Counted from the stretch's first letter, positions 17,188-26,409 are shown. The stretch: DNA of 64,000 nucleotides from Frankia sp. QA3 (GCF_000262465.1 NZ_CM001489.1:442546-506545); one strand, 5' to 3'. Program-made: numbers and translations. The notes: a model not told the origin generated them from the sequence alone.

Positions 17188-17721
17188 GGAGTCCTCGTCT
17201 CGATCTCGGTGGATGTCCGAGCCGGATCGCAGGAGTGGGCGGGTCGGGGGGATCGCGCCGTCCTCCCGGCCCGGCCGGGGGGCGGCGTGCGGCGCGGCGG
17301 TGCCCGGGGAGTCTGGGACGGTTGGGATGTCCGGTCCCATGGTCAGCTCCCCCCGACCCGCATGCGCCCACAGCGCGTCCGCCGGTCTGACTTCCGGCCT
17401 GCGCATGACCGGCCTTCGTCCCACGACACCGACCTCCCAATGTCCGGACGTGCGGTGCGGGCCGGAGGTTGTGCCGCCGGCCGGATCGGCGACACACGTC
17501 CACTACGCGGCAGGCCCGCGTCCGGCGTCCCGTTTCATGGTGGTCGCACCATTTCAGCATCCGTGGGCGGTTGCGGTGACGCGGGCTGGACACCGCCGAC
17601 CCGGTGGCGCCGGTGCGCACCCCACCGGCGGCGCCCAGGTTCTGCCCGGCGCCCAGGCTCTGCCCGACGCCCAGGCTCTGCCCGGCGTGCGGAACCCGCC
17701 CACGGCCGTCGCGCCCCGGCG
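17188..17721. other. upstream region of AceE-like gene, 534 bp
   Basis: The first 240 bp stay open in the AceE-like frame (alternative starts up to 17424). The rest is non-coding as far as I can see and holds the 18-bp tandem repeat at 17632-17685. Confidence 0.5.
17632..17685. repeat. 18-bp tandem repeat, three copies
   Basis: CGCCCAGGCTCTGCCCGG is repeated at 17632, 17650 and 17668 with one substitution in each of the first two copies. Non-coding. Confidence 0.85.
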
Positions 17722-18048
17722 TCAGCCCCTCGGGGTGCTGGTCGTCCCGTCGGGGTCGCCGGTGGCGAGCAGGCGGTCGAGGCGGGTACGGAGGGCGGGT
17801 TCGTCCGCTGCGGGCGTCGTGACCTCGACGGTCTTGACCCGGCTCGTGGCCCCGCGGACGAGCCGTACCTGCGTGCGGCGCAGGCCGAGCGCCCCGGCCA
17901 GCGCGCGCAGGGCGGCCTCGGTCGCCCGGCCGTCGACGGCCCGTTCGGTGACCCGGACGATCAGCATCGACCCCGCGTGCGGGTCCATCCAGCGCCCGCC
18001 CACGGCGGCCCGCCCGGCGCCCGGTTGCACCCGGATCGTCACCCGCAT
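17722..18048 (-). CDS. DUF167 (YggU) family protein
   Basis: 108 aa from ATG 18048. The family core is clear: TIRVQPGAGRAAVGG at the start, LIVRVTERAVDGRATEAALRALAGALG in the middle and VRLVRGATSRVKTVEV near the end. Small alpha/beta protein conserved across bacteria; molecular role not established. It stands alone on the minus strand between the AceE-like gene and fabG. Confidence 0.88.
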   Translation of the reverse strand: MRVTIRVQPGAGRAAVGGRWMDPHAGSMLIVRVTERAVDGRATEAALRALAGALGLRRTQVRLVRGATSRVKTVEVTTPAADEPALRTRLDRLLATGDPDGTTSTPRG

Positions 18049-18267
18049 GAGAGGTATGGTCCCGCACCGCCGCGCCGCGCGAGCTCGTATCGCGGCGTGA
18101 CGATGAGGGATGAGGCGGACCCCGCGCGTTCCCGGGACGGGCGCGTGCGCGGGATGCCACCAAGGGGTGACCGCGGGGGTGATGATTTCCCGCGGTACTC
18201 CGGGATGGGTGTGTGTCGTCGGCCGGGAAGGTCCGGGGGCGGTGCATCGGCCGGCTACTATCCCGCC

Positions 18268-18984
18268 ATGGTCGAAAACGAGGGTCGCGTGGCCCTGGTG
18301 ACGGGTGGTAACCGCGGCATCGGCGCCGCCTGCGCGGTCGCGCTCGCCGCCGCGGGGGACCGGGTCGCGGTCGCCAGCCGCGGTGGTTCCGCCCCCGAGG
18401 GCATGCTGGGCGTCCGGATGGACGTCGCCAACACCGAGAGCGTCGACAAGGCGTTCGCCGAGGTCGAGGCCGAGTTCGGCCCCGTCGAGATCGTCGTGTC
18501 GAACGCGGGCATCGTGCGCGACACCCTGCTGGCCACCATGAGCGAGGACGCCTTCCAGGAGGTCGTCGACACGAACCTGCTCGGCGCCTACCGGGTGGCC
18601 AAGCGGGCGGCGCGGCCGATGATGCGGATGCGCCGCGGGCGGCTCATCTTCGTCTCCTCCGTCGTCGCCTCCACCGGCGGGCCCGGGCAGTCCAACTACG
18701 CCGCCTCCAAGGCCGGCCTGATCGGTTTTGCCCGGTCCCTCGCCCGGGAGCTGGCCCCGCGCAACATCACCGCCAACGTCGTCGCCCCCGGCCCGATCCG
18801 GACCGACATGACCGACGCGCTGACCGAGGCCCAGCGGGCGGCGCTCACCGCCCAGGTGCCCGGCGGGCGGATGGGTGAGCCGGCGGACGTGGCCGCCCTC
18901 GTCGCCTTCCTGGCCTCCCCCCAGGCCGGGTACATCAGCGGTGCGCTGATCCCGGTTGACGGCGGCCTGAGCATGGGGCACTGA
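18268..18984 (+). CDS. fabG: 3-oxoacyl-[acyl-carrier-protein] reductase, FabG/MabA type
   Basis: 238 aa from ATG 18268. Classical SDR: TGGNRGIG NADPH loop (12-19), NAG (79-81) and the catalytic triad S131, Y144, K148 in SNYAASKAG. It ends ISGALIPVDGGLSMGH. It reduces 3-oxoacyl-ACP to 3-hydroxyacyl-ACP in fatty-acid elongation. hemH follows on the same strand after one small gene, as in the mycobacterial mabA-inhA-hemH locus, but fabI is not next to it. Confidence 0.94.
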   Translation: MVENEGRVALVTGGNRGIGAACAVALAAAGDRVAVASRGGSAPEGMLGVRMDVANTESVDKAFAEVEAEFGPVEIVVSNAGIVRDTLLATMSEDAFQEVVDTNLLGAYRVAKRAARPMMRMRRGRLIFVSSVVASTGGPGQSNYAASKAGLIGFARSLARELAPRNITANVVAPGPIRTDMTDALTEAQRAALTAQVPGGRMGEPADVAALVAFLASPQAGYISGALIPVDGGLSMGH

Positions 18985-19265
18985 TCCTCAACCCGGCGGG
19001 GCGCGGCCGACCGCGATGGTTGGCGGGCGGCCGACCCGCAGGCACGGCCGGGCGCTGAGCCGCATCCTGCCGCATCCGGCCGGCGCGGGGCCGCGGGTGG
19101 GTGCGGGTCGTCGCCGGCGGATATCGTGGGCGGGGGAGCCTTGCTGCGCGCCGTCGAGCCGTGGCCGTGCGCGGCGGCCGGCGTCGCACGGCGGCGGTCC
19201 AGGTGCACCGCCCTCGTCCCGGGTGGTGGCGTCAAGGCCGTCGCAGCCACGAAGGGGTGGGTCCG

Positions 19266-19571
19266 ATGAGCGTGATCCGGGTGGAACCGCGCGGTGGCCG
19301 CGACTTCGACGTGGAGGTCGCGGAGGAGACCTCGCCCGGCGTGCCCGGGCTCTCCTTCTCGTTCCGGGTCACCGTCGACGACGCGGTGCTCGCCGCGAGC
19401 GGGACGGCCGTCGACGACGAGCCGGAGCTGATCGCCCTGGTCCGCGCGTCGTTCGAGTATCTGCTCGCCCGGGAACCGGCGGGAGCCATCCTGCCGGAGT
19501 TCGAACTGTCGACCATTGGCCGCTACTTCCCGACCTATCCCGCCGACCTCGCCGACCGCGTGCCGCGATGA
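19266..19571 (+). CDS. conserved actinobacterial protein of unknown function
   Basis: 101 aa from ATG 19266 (GGGTGGGTCCG upstream). Mixed beta protein: IRVEPRGGRDFDVEVAEE, then LSFSFRVTVDD and ILPEFELSTIGRYFPTYPADLADR. Its TGA overlaps the ATG of hemH by four bases, so the two are translationally coupled. No function known. Confidence 0.8.
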   Translation: MSVIRVEPRGGRDFDVEVAEETSPGVPGLSFSFRVTVDDAVLAASGTAVDDEPELIALVRASFEYLLAREPAGAILPEFELSTIGRYFPTYPADLADRVPR

Positions 19572-20716
19572 CCGCGATGACCGGGACGCCGGCCGCCGGG
19601 GATGTCGATGCGCTGCTGCTGGTCTCCTTCGGCGGACCCGAGGGCCCCGACGACGTGCTGCCGTTTCTGCGTAACGTGACGGCCGGGCGGGGCGTCCCGC
19701 AGTCGCGGCTGGCGGTCGTCGCCGAGCAGTACCGGATGTTCGGCGGGCGCAGCCCGCTCAACGACCAGAACCGCGCGCTGGCCCAGGCCCTGCGGGCGGA
19801 GCTGCCCGGGCTGCCCGTCTACTGGGGTAACCGCAACTGGGCGCCCTACCTGACCGACACGGTCGCCGAGATGGCCGCCGCCGGGGTCCGCCGGGCGGCC
19901 TGCTTCGTCACCTCGGCGTTCTCGTCGTATTCGGGCTGCCGGCAGTACCGGGAGAACCTGGCCGCGGCGCTCGCCGCGCTCCCGCCGGGAGTCGCCGCCC
20001 CGGAGCTGGTCAAGCTGCGCCTGTTCTTCGACCATCCGGGCTTCGTGGAGCCGATGGTCGACCGGTGCGTCGCCGCGCTGGCCGAGCTGCCCGAGAAGGC
20101 GCGCGCCGACGCCCACCTGGTGTTCACCGCGCATTCCCTGCCGCTGTCGCAGGCGCGGGCCAGCGGTCCCCGCGGCGACGCCTACCCGCGCCAGCTGCGC
20201 GCCGTGGCGGAGGTGATCGCCGCCGGGGTCGAGCGTCTCACCGGGGTCCGCCATCCCGTCGAGCTGGCCTTCTGTAGCCGCAGCGGGCCGCCGGCCGTGC
20301 CCTGGCTGGAGCCGGACGTGGGCGATCGGCTGGCCGAGCTCGCCGCCGCCGGGGCCGTGGGCGCCGTCATCGTGCCGCTCGGCTTCGTCAGCGATCACAT
20401 GGAGGTCGCCTACGACCTCGACGTGCTCGCCGCGCAGCGGGCGAGGCAGGTGGGGCTGCCGGTGGCGCGCGCCGGCACGGTGGGCACCGATCCCCGGTTC
20501 GTCGCGATGGTGCGGGAGCTCGTCGAGGAGATCCGGCACCCGGACCTGCCTCGCCGGGCGCTGACCGAGCTCGGACCGTGGCCCGAGCAGTGCGCCGCGC
20601 ACTGCTGCCAGCTCCCGCAACAGCCACATCGCGCAATCCAGGACGCCGTGGAGGGTGGACGGCATGGGGATGCGGCGATACTGATGGGGAACGACGCAGC
20701 CAGAACCGGACGATGA
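19568..20716 (+). CDS. hemH: ferrochelatase (coproporphyrin type)
   Basis: 382 aa, start overlapping the previous stop. Ferrochelatase blocks are present: LLLVSFGGPEGPDDVLPFLRNV, VYWGNRNWAPYL, SAFSSYSGCRQYREN, VFTAHSLPLSQA (metal-site His) and LGFVSDHMEVAYDLD. The C-terminal cysteines in QCAAHCC, with the Cys in SGCRQY, fit the [2Fe-2S] ligands of actinobacterial enzymes. In Gram-positive bacteria this enzyme inserts iron into coproporphyrin III. The last 40 residues are poorly conserved. Confidence 0.95.
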   Translation: MTAMTGTPAAGDVDALLLVSFGGPEGPDDVLPFLRNVTAGRGVPQSRLAVVAEQYRMFGGRSPLNDQNRALAQALRAELPGLPVYWGNRNWAPYLTDTVAEMAAAGVRRAACFVTSAFSSYSGCRQYRENLAAALAALPPGVAAPELVKLRLFFDHPGFVEPMVDRCVAALAELPEKARADAHLVFTAHSLPLSQARASGPRGDAYPRQLRAVAEVIAAGVERLTGVRHPVELAFCSRSGPPAVPWLEPDVGDRLAELAAAGAVGAVIVPLGFVSDHMEVAYDLDVLAAQRARQVGLPVARAGTVGTDPRFVAMVRELVEEIRHPDLPRRALTELGPWPEQCAAHCCQLPQQPHRAIQDAVEGGRHGDAAILMGNDAARTGR

Positions 20717-20747
20717 GGCGAACGAAGGTAACGGAGCGATCGGAGCT

Positions 20748-21263
20748 ATGCAGCGCTACGTGTTCGAATCCCCGGAGCGGTTCGTGGTGGGAACGGTGGG
20801 CCAGCCCGGTGACCGGGTCTTCTTCCTACAGGCCGCCGGCCGTGGGCAGATCGTGACCGTGGGCCTGGAGAAGACCGAGGTCTCAGCCCTCGCCGAGGGG
20901 CTGAACACGCTGCTCGGCCAGGTCGGCCAGACCCAGGGGATCGCGCTTCCGGCCGCCTCGGATGTCGAGATCGACCTCGCCCCGCTGGACGCGCCGTTCG
21001 AGGAGGACTTCCACCTGGGGCAGCTCACCGTCTCCTGGGACGGCCATCGGGTGTTCGTCGAGGCGGCCGGGATCTCCCCCGGGGAGATCCGGCTGCCCGA
21101 GAGCGAGGACGAGCTCGACTCGCTGCGGGTCGGACTGTCGATCCGGCAGGCCCGGGCCTTCATCGAGCGGGCCCGCACGATCGTCGCCGCCGGCCGCCCG
21201 CCGTGCGTCCTGTGCGGTCGCCCCGATGATCCCGCGGGCCACTTCTGCCCCCGGCTCAACTGA
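20748..21263 (+). CDS. DUF3090 family protein
   Basis: 171 aa from ATG 20748. It starts RYVFESPERFVVGTVGQPGDR, with the FFLQA and SALAEGLNTLL blocks of the family. The C-terminus has a CVLCGRPDDPAGHFCPRLN zinc-ribbon-like motif (three Cys and a His). Actinobacteria-specific family of unknown role. It lies 31 bp after hemH and may be cotranscribed. Confidence 0.88.
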   Translation: MQRYVFESPERFVVGTVGQPGDRVFFLQAAGRGQIVTVGLEKTEVSALAEGLNTLLGQVGQTQGIALPAASDVEIDLAPLDAPFEEDFHLGQLTVSWDGHRVFVEAAGISPGEIRLPESEDELDSLRVGLSIRQARAFIERARTIVAAGRPPCVLCGRPDDPAGHFCPRLN

Positions 21264-21320
21264 CCGGCTCCCCGCTCACCTGAAGCCGGCCCTCCCGAGG
21301 GCGGCCCTCCTGAAGGCGGC

Positions 21321-22115
21321 TCAGTGCGGCGGCTGCACCGTCGCACAGGACGGGTCGAACGCGTCGTAGGCGGCCTCGTAGGCCCGTCGCACCGCCGCGG
21401 ACAGGCCCCGCAGGGCCGCCGACCGCCGCGCGATCTCGCTGGCCGTCACCGCGGCACCGTCGTCGCGGGCCGCCAGGTCCAGCAGGGTCGACAGCCGCTC
21501 CGCCCGGGCGAGCAGGGCATGGGCGGCCGACGGGTGGCCGGGACCGAGCCCCGGCCCCGGCTCCTCCTCGCCGCGGTCGCGCAGCAGGGCGAGCACCTCG
21601 GGGCGGGCGCTGGCGATGTCGAGATGCACCAGGGCCGCCGTGGTCGTGCGGATGGCCTCGCTGAGGTCGTGCTCCGCGGCGCGCAGCCCGGCCCCGGGCG
21701 GTGGCACCCGGGCCGCCGGCAGCACCCGCCAGTGCACCGACTCCAGCCGGCCCTCCAGCGCCGGGCCGTGCACGACGACGCTGGGGACGAGCAGCAGCGG
21801 CGGGTTCGGCCCGACGACGATGATGGCCTCACCCGCGGTGATCGCGTCGCGGTTCACCTCCGGCGGGCCGGGCAGGCCGGCGGCGTCACCCGGGGCGGGC
21901 AGGACGAGGCGCAGCCGCTGCGCGCCGGCCGTGCGCAGGGCACCCAGACCGAGGACGAGCGGCTCGTCGCCGACCGTGTGCGGCGCCGCCTCGCCGCCGA
22001 GCGCGCGGTGCACCTTCGTGATGACGTCGTCCAGTCCGACGAGCCCGGCAAGCCACGCGTTGCCCCAGCCGGTGAGGACGCCGGACCGGGGCGAGGCTGA
22101 CAGGGCGGGAAGCAC
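21321..22115 (-). CDS. conserved protein of unknown function, end of glycosyltransferase operon
   Basis: 264 aa from GTG 22115, chosen because GGTAGG lies just upstream; a TTG at 22133 is an alternative. No motif recognised. The N-terminal half is beta-rich (LRLVLPAPGDA, AIIVVGPNPPLLLVPSVVVHGP). The C-terminal half is helical with Ala/Arg-rich stretches (TTTAALVHLDIASARPEVLALL) and ends DAFDPSCATVQPPH. It follows the SGNH gene by 29 bp. A 19-bp palindrome covers its ribosome-binding site. Confidence 0.7.
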   Translation of the reverse strand: MLPALSASPRSGVLTGWGNAWLAGLVGLDDVITKVHRALGGEAAPHTVGDEPLVLGLGALRTAGAQRLRLVLPAPGDAAGLPGPPEVNRDAITAGEAIIVVGPNPPLLLVPSVVVHGPALEGRLESVHWRVLPAARVPPPGAGLRAAEHDLSEAIRTTTAALVHLDIASARPEVLALLRDRGEEEPGPGLGPGHPSAAHALLARAERLSTLLDLAARDDGAAVTASEIARRSAALRGLSAAVRRAYEAAYDAFDPSCATVQPPH

Positions 22116-22134
22116 ATTGCCTACCGTAGGCAAT
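22116..22134. promoter_or_regulatory. 19-bp palindrome over a ribosome-binding site
   Basis: ATTGCCTAC and GTAGGCAAT are exact inverse complements around one central base. The palindrome directly abuts the GTG start at 22115. It could be a repressor operator, or on the mRNA an 8-bp stem with a 3-nt loop that masks the ribosome-binding site. Confidence 0.6.
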
Positions 22135-22144
22135 CGAGGGCCTC

Positions 22145-22993
22145 TCAGGCGCGCCGAGGGTGACTCACGAGCCGATTTTCCGTGTGATAGACGTGCCGGT
22201 CGCCGCCGGCCAGGCACCGTCCGGCTAGCCAGGGCAGGCCGACGCTGAGCAGCCAGTAGGAGTGCCGGAGGGCGCCCGGGGCCGTGACCTCGGCGTCCGG
22301 GCCGCCCGCACCATCCGGCCCGGACGGCGGGCCGACAAGTGGTACCCCGGCCTGGGCGAGCCGATGGGCGAACGCCTGCGCGATCAGCCGGTGTCCGTGT
22401 GGCCCCGGATGGACCCGGTCGACGTCGAAGCTCGACCGGTGGCGCACGGCCGGATGGCGGCCGAGGTCGACGACGAGCACCCCGGGGTCGGCCTGGGCGG
22501 TGGCGCGCACGGCGGCGTTGAGCCGTGCCACCCGGTACGCGAGGACGCGGGCCACCGGCGCCGGCAGCGGCAGCAGCCGGCCGGGATCGGGCAGGGTCGC
22601 GGTGAGCACGACCGTCCCGCCGGCGCGCAGCCGGCTCACCGTCCAGACCAGGTCCTGGCGCAGCCGCAGCGGGTCGAACGTCGGCTTGAGCACGTCGTTC
22701 ATGCCCGCGACCACGGTGGCGACCTGCGGGTCGAGGGCGAGCGCGACCGGCAGCTGGCGGGTCCGCACCTCACGGGCGGTCGCGCCGGTCGTGGCGAGGT
22801 TGGTGTAGCGCACGCTGCCGGGCGGGCCGAGGCGTTCGGCGAGCCGGGCGGCGAACCCACGGCCGTGGGTGGCGGTGCGGCGGTGCTCGCGACCCATCGT
22901 GACCCCGTCGCCCAGCCCGACGGTGATGCTGTCGCCCAGCGCGACGAAACGTGCCGCCGGTGGGGGGCACCGGGCTGACCGGGCTTCGGCCAT
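22145..22993 (-). CDS. SGNH/GDSL-type hydrolase
   Basis: 282 aa from ATG 22993. GDSITVGLGDG gives the block I nucleophile Ser22. GMND is block III, and the Asp/His pair is in DVDRVHPGPHGHRL (block V). No signal peptide, so cytosolic. It sits between a glycosyltransferase gene (14 bp upstream) and an unknown gene. The substrate may be an acyl or acetyl group on the glycan or glycolipid made by the neighbouring enzymes; this is inference. Confidence 0.9.
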   Translation of the reverse strand: MAEARSARCPPPAARFVALGDSITVGLGDGVTMGREHRRTATHGRGFAARLAERLGPPGSVRYTNLATTGATAREVRTRQLPVALALDPQVATVVAGMNDVLKPTFDPLRLRQDLVWTVSRLRAGGTVVLTATLPDPGRLLPLPAPVARVLAYRVARLNAAVRATAQADPGVLVVDLGRHPAVRHRSSFDVDRVHPGPHGHRLIAQAFAHRLAQAGVPLVGPPSGPDGAGGPDAEVTAPGALRHSYWLLSVGLPWLAGRCLAGGDRHVYHTENRLVSHPRRA

Positions 22994-23007
22994 CGGTGTT
23001 CCCGCCT

Positions 23008-24228
23008 TCAGGCGGCCATCGGCGGTGCGGGTGGAACCGCCGCCGGCGCGGTGACCGCCCCGGAGCCGGTGGGCTCGCCCGGGTGCGCCGAGCCGGCCGT
23101 CGGCGCCTCGGCGTGGCAGGCGAGGAAGCCGGCGACCGTGGCCGACCAGGTGAACTGCTCGGCACGGGCCCGGGCGGCCGCGCGCCGCCCGGTGTCCCCG
23201 GCCGGCGACGACGACAGCAGGTCGACGACCGCGTCGGCGAACGTGAACCCGCTACCGGCGGCGATCGCGCCCACGCCCGGCACCACCAGCTCGGCCAGCG
23301 CGCTGGCATGGTTCACCACCACCGGCGTGCCGCTGGCGAGGGCCTCCAGGGCGGCCAGTCCGAACGTCTCCACCGGCCCCGGCGCGAGCGCGAGGTCGGC
23401 GCTGGCCAGCAGGCCCGCGAGTCGCTCCCGGTCGGCGACGAAGCCGAGGAAGGTCACGGGCAGCCCGGCGGCCCGCCGTTCCAGCCGGCCGCGGTGCGCC
23501 CCGTCACCGGCGATCACCAGGCGGACCGGAACCCGCCGGCGGACGAGTTCGGCGACCGCGTCCACGGCGGTGTCCACCCGCTTCTCCGGGGCCAGCCGGC
23601 TGGCCACGACCAGCAGCGCCTCCCGGTCTCGGGCGAACGCCCGGCGCAGTGTGCGGTCGCGGTGGTCGGGGTGGAACCGGTCGAGCTCCACGCCGAGCGG
23701 GATGTGGCGCAGGTTCGTCGTGCCGAGCCGGACGAACTCGGCCGCGGCCCAGGCCGTCGTCGTGACGACCGTGTCGAACCCGGCGGCGAGCGACGCGTTC
23801 GCCCGGTCCGCCGCCGCCGTCACCGGCAGCACGCCGCGCAGCGCCTGCGGAGTCCAGGTGCCGAGCAGCCGGTCGAGCCGTTCGTGGCTGACGACCAGGG
23901 ACGGCACGCCGTGGCGCCGCGCCCACCCGCCCAGCGGGCGCAGGGTCGCCCGGTCGTGGACCTCCAGCCGGTCGGGCTGCTCCCGGTCGAGCAGGGCCGC
24001 CACCCGCCACGGCTGGGTGATGACCCGGTAGCCGGTGCCGGGCAGGCGGGGCGCCCGGACCCGCAGCACCAGCGCGTCGGGGCGCTCCTCGACCTCGTCG
24101 TGCTCCCCGGGCACGATCTGGACGACCTCGTGACCGGCCGCCGCGTAGCCCGCGGCGAGGTGACGCAGCGTCGTCCGGATGCCGCCGGAGGCCGGCGCGA
24201 CGAAGTTCGCCGCCTGCACGATCTTCAT
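23008..24228 (-). CDS. GT4-family glycosyltransferase
   Basis: 406 aa from ATG 24228, overlapping the stop of the upstream mannosyltransferase by 4 bp. GT-B fold: N-terminal MKIVQAANFVAPASGGIRTTL, C-terminal VASRLAPEKRVDTAVDAVAELV and the EX7E motif in ETFGLAALEALASGTPVVV. NLRHIPLGVELDRF is the usual interdomain segment. Donor probably a GDP- or UDP-sugar. The C-terminal 40 residues are Pro/Ala-rich. Confidence 0.88.
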   Translation of the reverse strand: MKIVQAANFVAPASGGIRTTLRHLAAGYAAAGHEVVQIVPGEHDEVEERPDALVLRVRAPRLPGTGYRVITQPWRVAALLDREQPDRLEVHDRATLRPLGGWARRHGVPSLVVSHERLDRLLGTWTPQALRGVLPVTAAADRANASLAAGFDTVVTTTAWAAAEFVRLGTTNLRHIPLGVELDRFHPDHRDRTLRRAFARDREALLVVASRLAPEKRVDTAVDAVAELVRRRVPVRLVIAGDGAHRGRLERRAAGLPVTFLGFVADRERLAGLLASADLALAPGPVETFGLAALEALASGTPVVVNHASALAELVVPGVGAIAAGSGFTFADAVVDLLSSSPAGDTGRRAAARARAEQFTWSATVAGFLACHAEAPTAGSAHPGEPTGSGAVTAPAAVPPAPPMAA

Positions 24229-25619
24229 ATCGACCGCCTGTCGTCTCGTCGGTCCGCCTCCCGGCCGGCCGCCCCCGTTGCCGGCGGCCCCGCGGCTGCC
24301 CCCGATCCCACCCGGGTGCCGCCGCCGGACCCCACCCGTGGGTGCCGGGCCGCCCACCCGCCCGGGCCGGGCCGTCCGGGCGTCCCGTCCCGGCCATCCG
24401 GCCCCCCGCGTGCACCGTGCCCCCGGTGTGCACCGTGCCTGCCGCCGTGCGCGGCGTGTTCACCGTGCGCAGCGTGTCCGCCGCGTCCGCCGTGGCCGCC
24501 GCCGGTGCCGAGGACGTCGCGGTAGTGGCCGAGCAGCTCGTCGCCGACCGCGGTCCAGCCGCATCCGGCGACGGAGTCCCGGGCGGCCAGCGCCAGGGCC
24601 GCCCGCCGCCCCGGGTCGCCGACCAGGGCGGCGACCTGGGTCCGCAGCGCCGCCGGGTCCCCGGGGGCGTAGTGCAGACCGGTGCGGCCGTGCTCGACGA
24701 CGTCGAGCAGCCCGCCGGCCGCCGGGGCGACCACCGGCACCCCGCTGGCCTTGGCCTCCTGGGCGGCCTGGCAGAACGTCTCGTGCACGCCGGTGTGCAC
24801 GAACACGTCCAGGCTCGCCACCGCGGCGGACAGCTCGCGGCCGCTGCGGAAACCCAGGAAGGCGGCGTCCGGCAGCGCCCGGGCGAGCGTCGGCCGCGAC
24901 GGGCCGTCGCCGACGACGACGAGCCGGGTGCCCGGCAGATCGGCGACCGCGCCCAGCAGGTCCACCCGCTTCTCCCGGGCGAGCCGGCCGACGTAGCCGA
25001 CGAGCAGCTCGCCGTTCGGGGCGAGCCGGCGGCGCAGGTCCTCGTCCCGGTGACCCGGATCGAAGCGTTCGAGGTCCACCCCACGGCTCCAGCGGGCGAC
25101 CCGCTGCACCCCCTGGCGCAGCAGGGCGTCGACCGAGTCCCAGGACGGGGCGAGCGTGCGCGCGGCCAGCCGGTGGACGGTGGCGAGCCAGCGCCAGATC
25201 GTGCGCTCGGCGGTGGCCAGCCCGTAGCGGGCGGCGAACGCCGCGATGTCGGTCTGGTAGACGGCGATGCTCGGCACGTCCAGCCGCCGGGCCGCGAACA
25301 CCGCCTGCGCGCCGAGCCCGGCCGGGGCCGCCAGATGCACGATGTCCGGGTCGAACTCCCGCAGCGCCGCGGGCAGGGCGGGCCACGGGACGGCGAAGCG
25401 GAACGCCGGGTAGCCGGGCATCGGCGCCGACGGCGCCCACAGCACCGGGGCGCCGGCGTGCGCGCGGGGGGCGGTGCGCCGGGCGGCCGGTGCCGGGGCC
25501 GGCGCGACGACCATCGCCTCGTGCCCGCGGTCGCGCAGATGCTCCAGAACTCGGCACACCGTGTTCGTCACTCCGTCGACGTGGGGGAGGAACGACTCGG
25601 TGATCACAGCTACGCGCAC
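24225..25619 (-). CDS. GDP-mannose-dependent alpha-mannosyltransferase, MgtA-like
   Basis: 464 aa from GTG 25619 (GTG 25628 is an alternative). Strongly MgtA-like: VAVITESFLPHVDGVTNTVCRVLEHL, FDPDIVHLAAPAGLG, AVYQTDIAAFAARYGL, RWSRGVDLERF, EKRVDLLGAV and EX7E in ETFCQAAQEAKASG. The mycobacterial enzyme mannosylates glycolipid or lipomannan-type acceptors at the membrane. The last 90 residues are unusual: His/Gly-rich (GGHGGRGGHAAHGEHAAHGG), then Gly/Arg/Pro-rich. This operon continues into a second GT, an SGNH hydrolase and an unknown. Confidence 0.88.
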   Translation of the reverse strand: MRVAVITESFLPHVDGVTNTVCRVLEHLRDRGHEAMVVAPAPAPAARRTAPRAHAGAPVLWAPSAPMPGYPAFRFAVPWPALPAALREFDPDIVHLAAPAGLGAQAVFAARRLDVPSIAVYQTDIAAFAARYGLATAERTIWRWLATVHRLAARTLAPSWDSVDALLRQGVQRVARWSRGVDLERFDPGHRDEDLRRRLAPNGELLVGYVGRLAREKRVDLLGAVADLPGTRLVVVGDGPSRPTLARALPDAAFLGFRSGRELSAAVASLDVFVHTGVHETFCQAAQEAKASGVPVVAPAAGGLLDVVEHGRTGLHYAPGDPAALRTQVAALVGDPGRRAALALAARDSVAGCGWTAVGDELLGHYRDVLGTGGGHGGRGGHAAHGEHAAHGGRHGAHRGHGARGGPDGRDGTPGRPGPGGWAARHPRVGSGGGTRVGSGAAAGPPATGAAGREADRRDDRRSI

Positions 25620-25881
25620 ACCGAGCACGGTGGCAGGGCACGGAGCCGTCTCGCGGACAGCCAGCCGACCGATACGTGAACGTTCCCGCACAGCTTCGTG
25701 CTGGAAAGCGCCGTCCGGGCCGAGCGGGGCGTGGTCCGGGTGGCCCGGACGCCGCCGCGGGGTCCGGCGCCAGCTCGCGGCCGTTTTCCCCGCGCCCTGG
25801 TGAGGAGGATATTGGGAGGGGGCGGTGCGGGGCGCGGACGGGGACAAGACGGACAGGGAGAACCATCGAGGTGTACAGGTG

Positions 25882-26409
25882 ATGTTCAGGCGGCAGGAGA
25901 CGGTGCTCATCACGTCCGCCAGCCGATCGCGGCAGTCGGATATCCACCGCCGGGAGCTGCGCTACCTGGCCTCGATGCTGGTCCGCGTCATCTGCTTCAT
26001 ACTCGCCGTGGTCGCCTTCCACGGCTGGCTGCGGTTCGTCGCCGTCGCGATCGCCGTCATCCTGCCCTGGGTCGCGGTCGTCGTCGCCAACGGCGGCCCG
26101 GCCCCCGAGCGGGATCGACCCGCCGCCTTCGATCCGGTGCAGGCGGTGCAGGACACGCCGGCCGCGCTGACCGCCGATCCGCACCGCGTGGTCGACAGCG
26201 AGGGCTGGGTCGACGACGAGGGCTGGGTGCACGGCCGGCCCGGGACGGCGGGCGGCGAGTGGTCCGCGACGGCCGAGGCGGCCGGCTCGGACCCGACGGC
26301 GGACGCCACGCCGGCCGATCCGTCGGCCCCCGCCGACGAGCCGCCGGGACCGGCCGATCCCCGCGCGCGGGCTGATCCCGGCCGCGCGGCCGACTCCTCG
26401 GCGCGGTGA
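25882..26409 (+). CDS. DUF3099 family membrane protein
   Basis: 175 aa from ATG 25882 (GAGGTG eight bases upstream). It starts FRRQETVLITSASRSRQSD, the family signature. Two transmembrane helices follow (MLVRVICFILAVVAFHGWL and FVAVAIAVILPWVAVVVAN), then an acidic Pro/Ala-rich tail with a GWVDDEGWV duplication. It overlaps the next gene by 4 bp (GTGA). Function unknown. Confidence 0.88.
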   Translation: MFRRQETVLITSASRSRQSDIHRRELRYLASMLVRVICFILAVVAFHGWLRFVAVAIAVILPWVAVVVANGGPAPERDRPAAFDPVQAVQDTPAALTADPHRVVDSEGWVDDEGWVHGRPGTAGGEWSATAEAAGSDPTADATPADPSAPADEPPGPADPRARADPGRAADSSAR

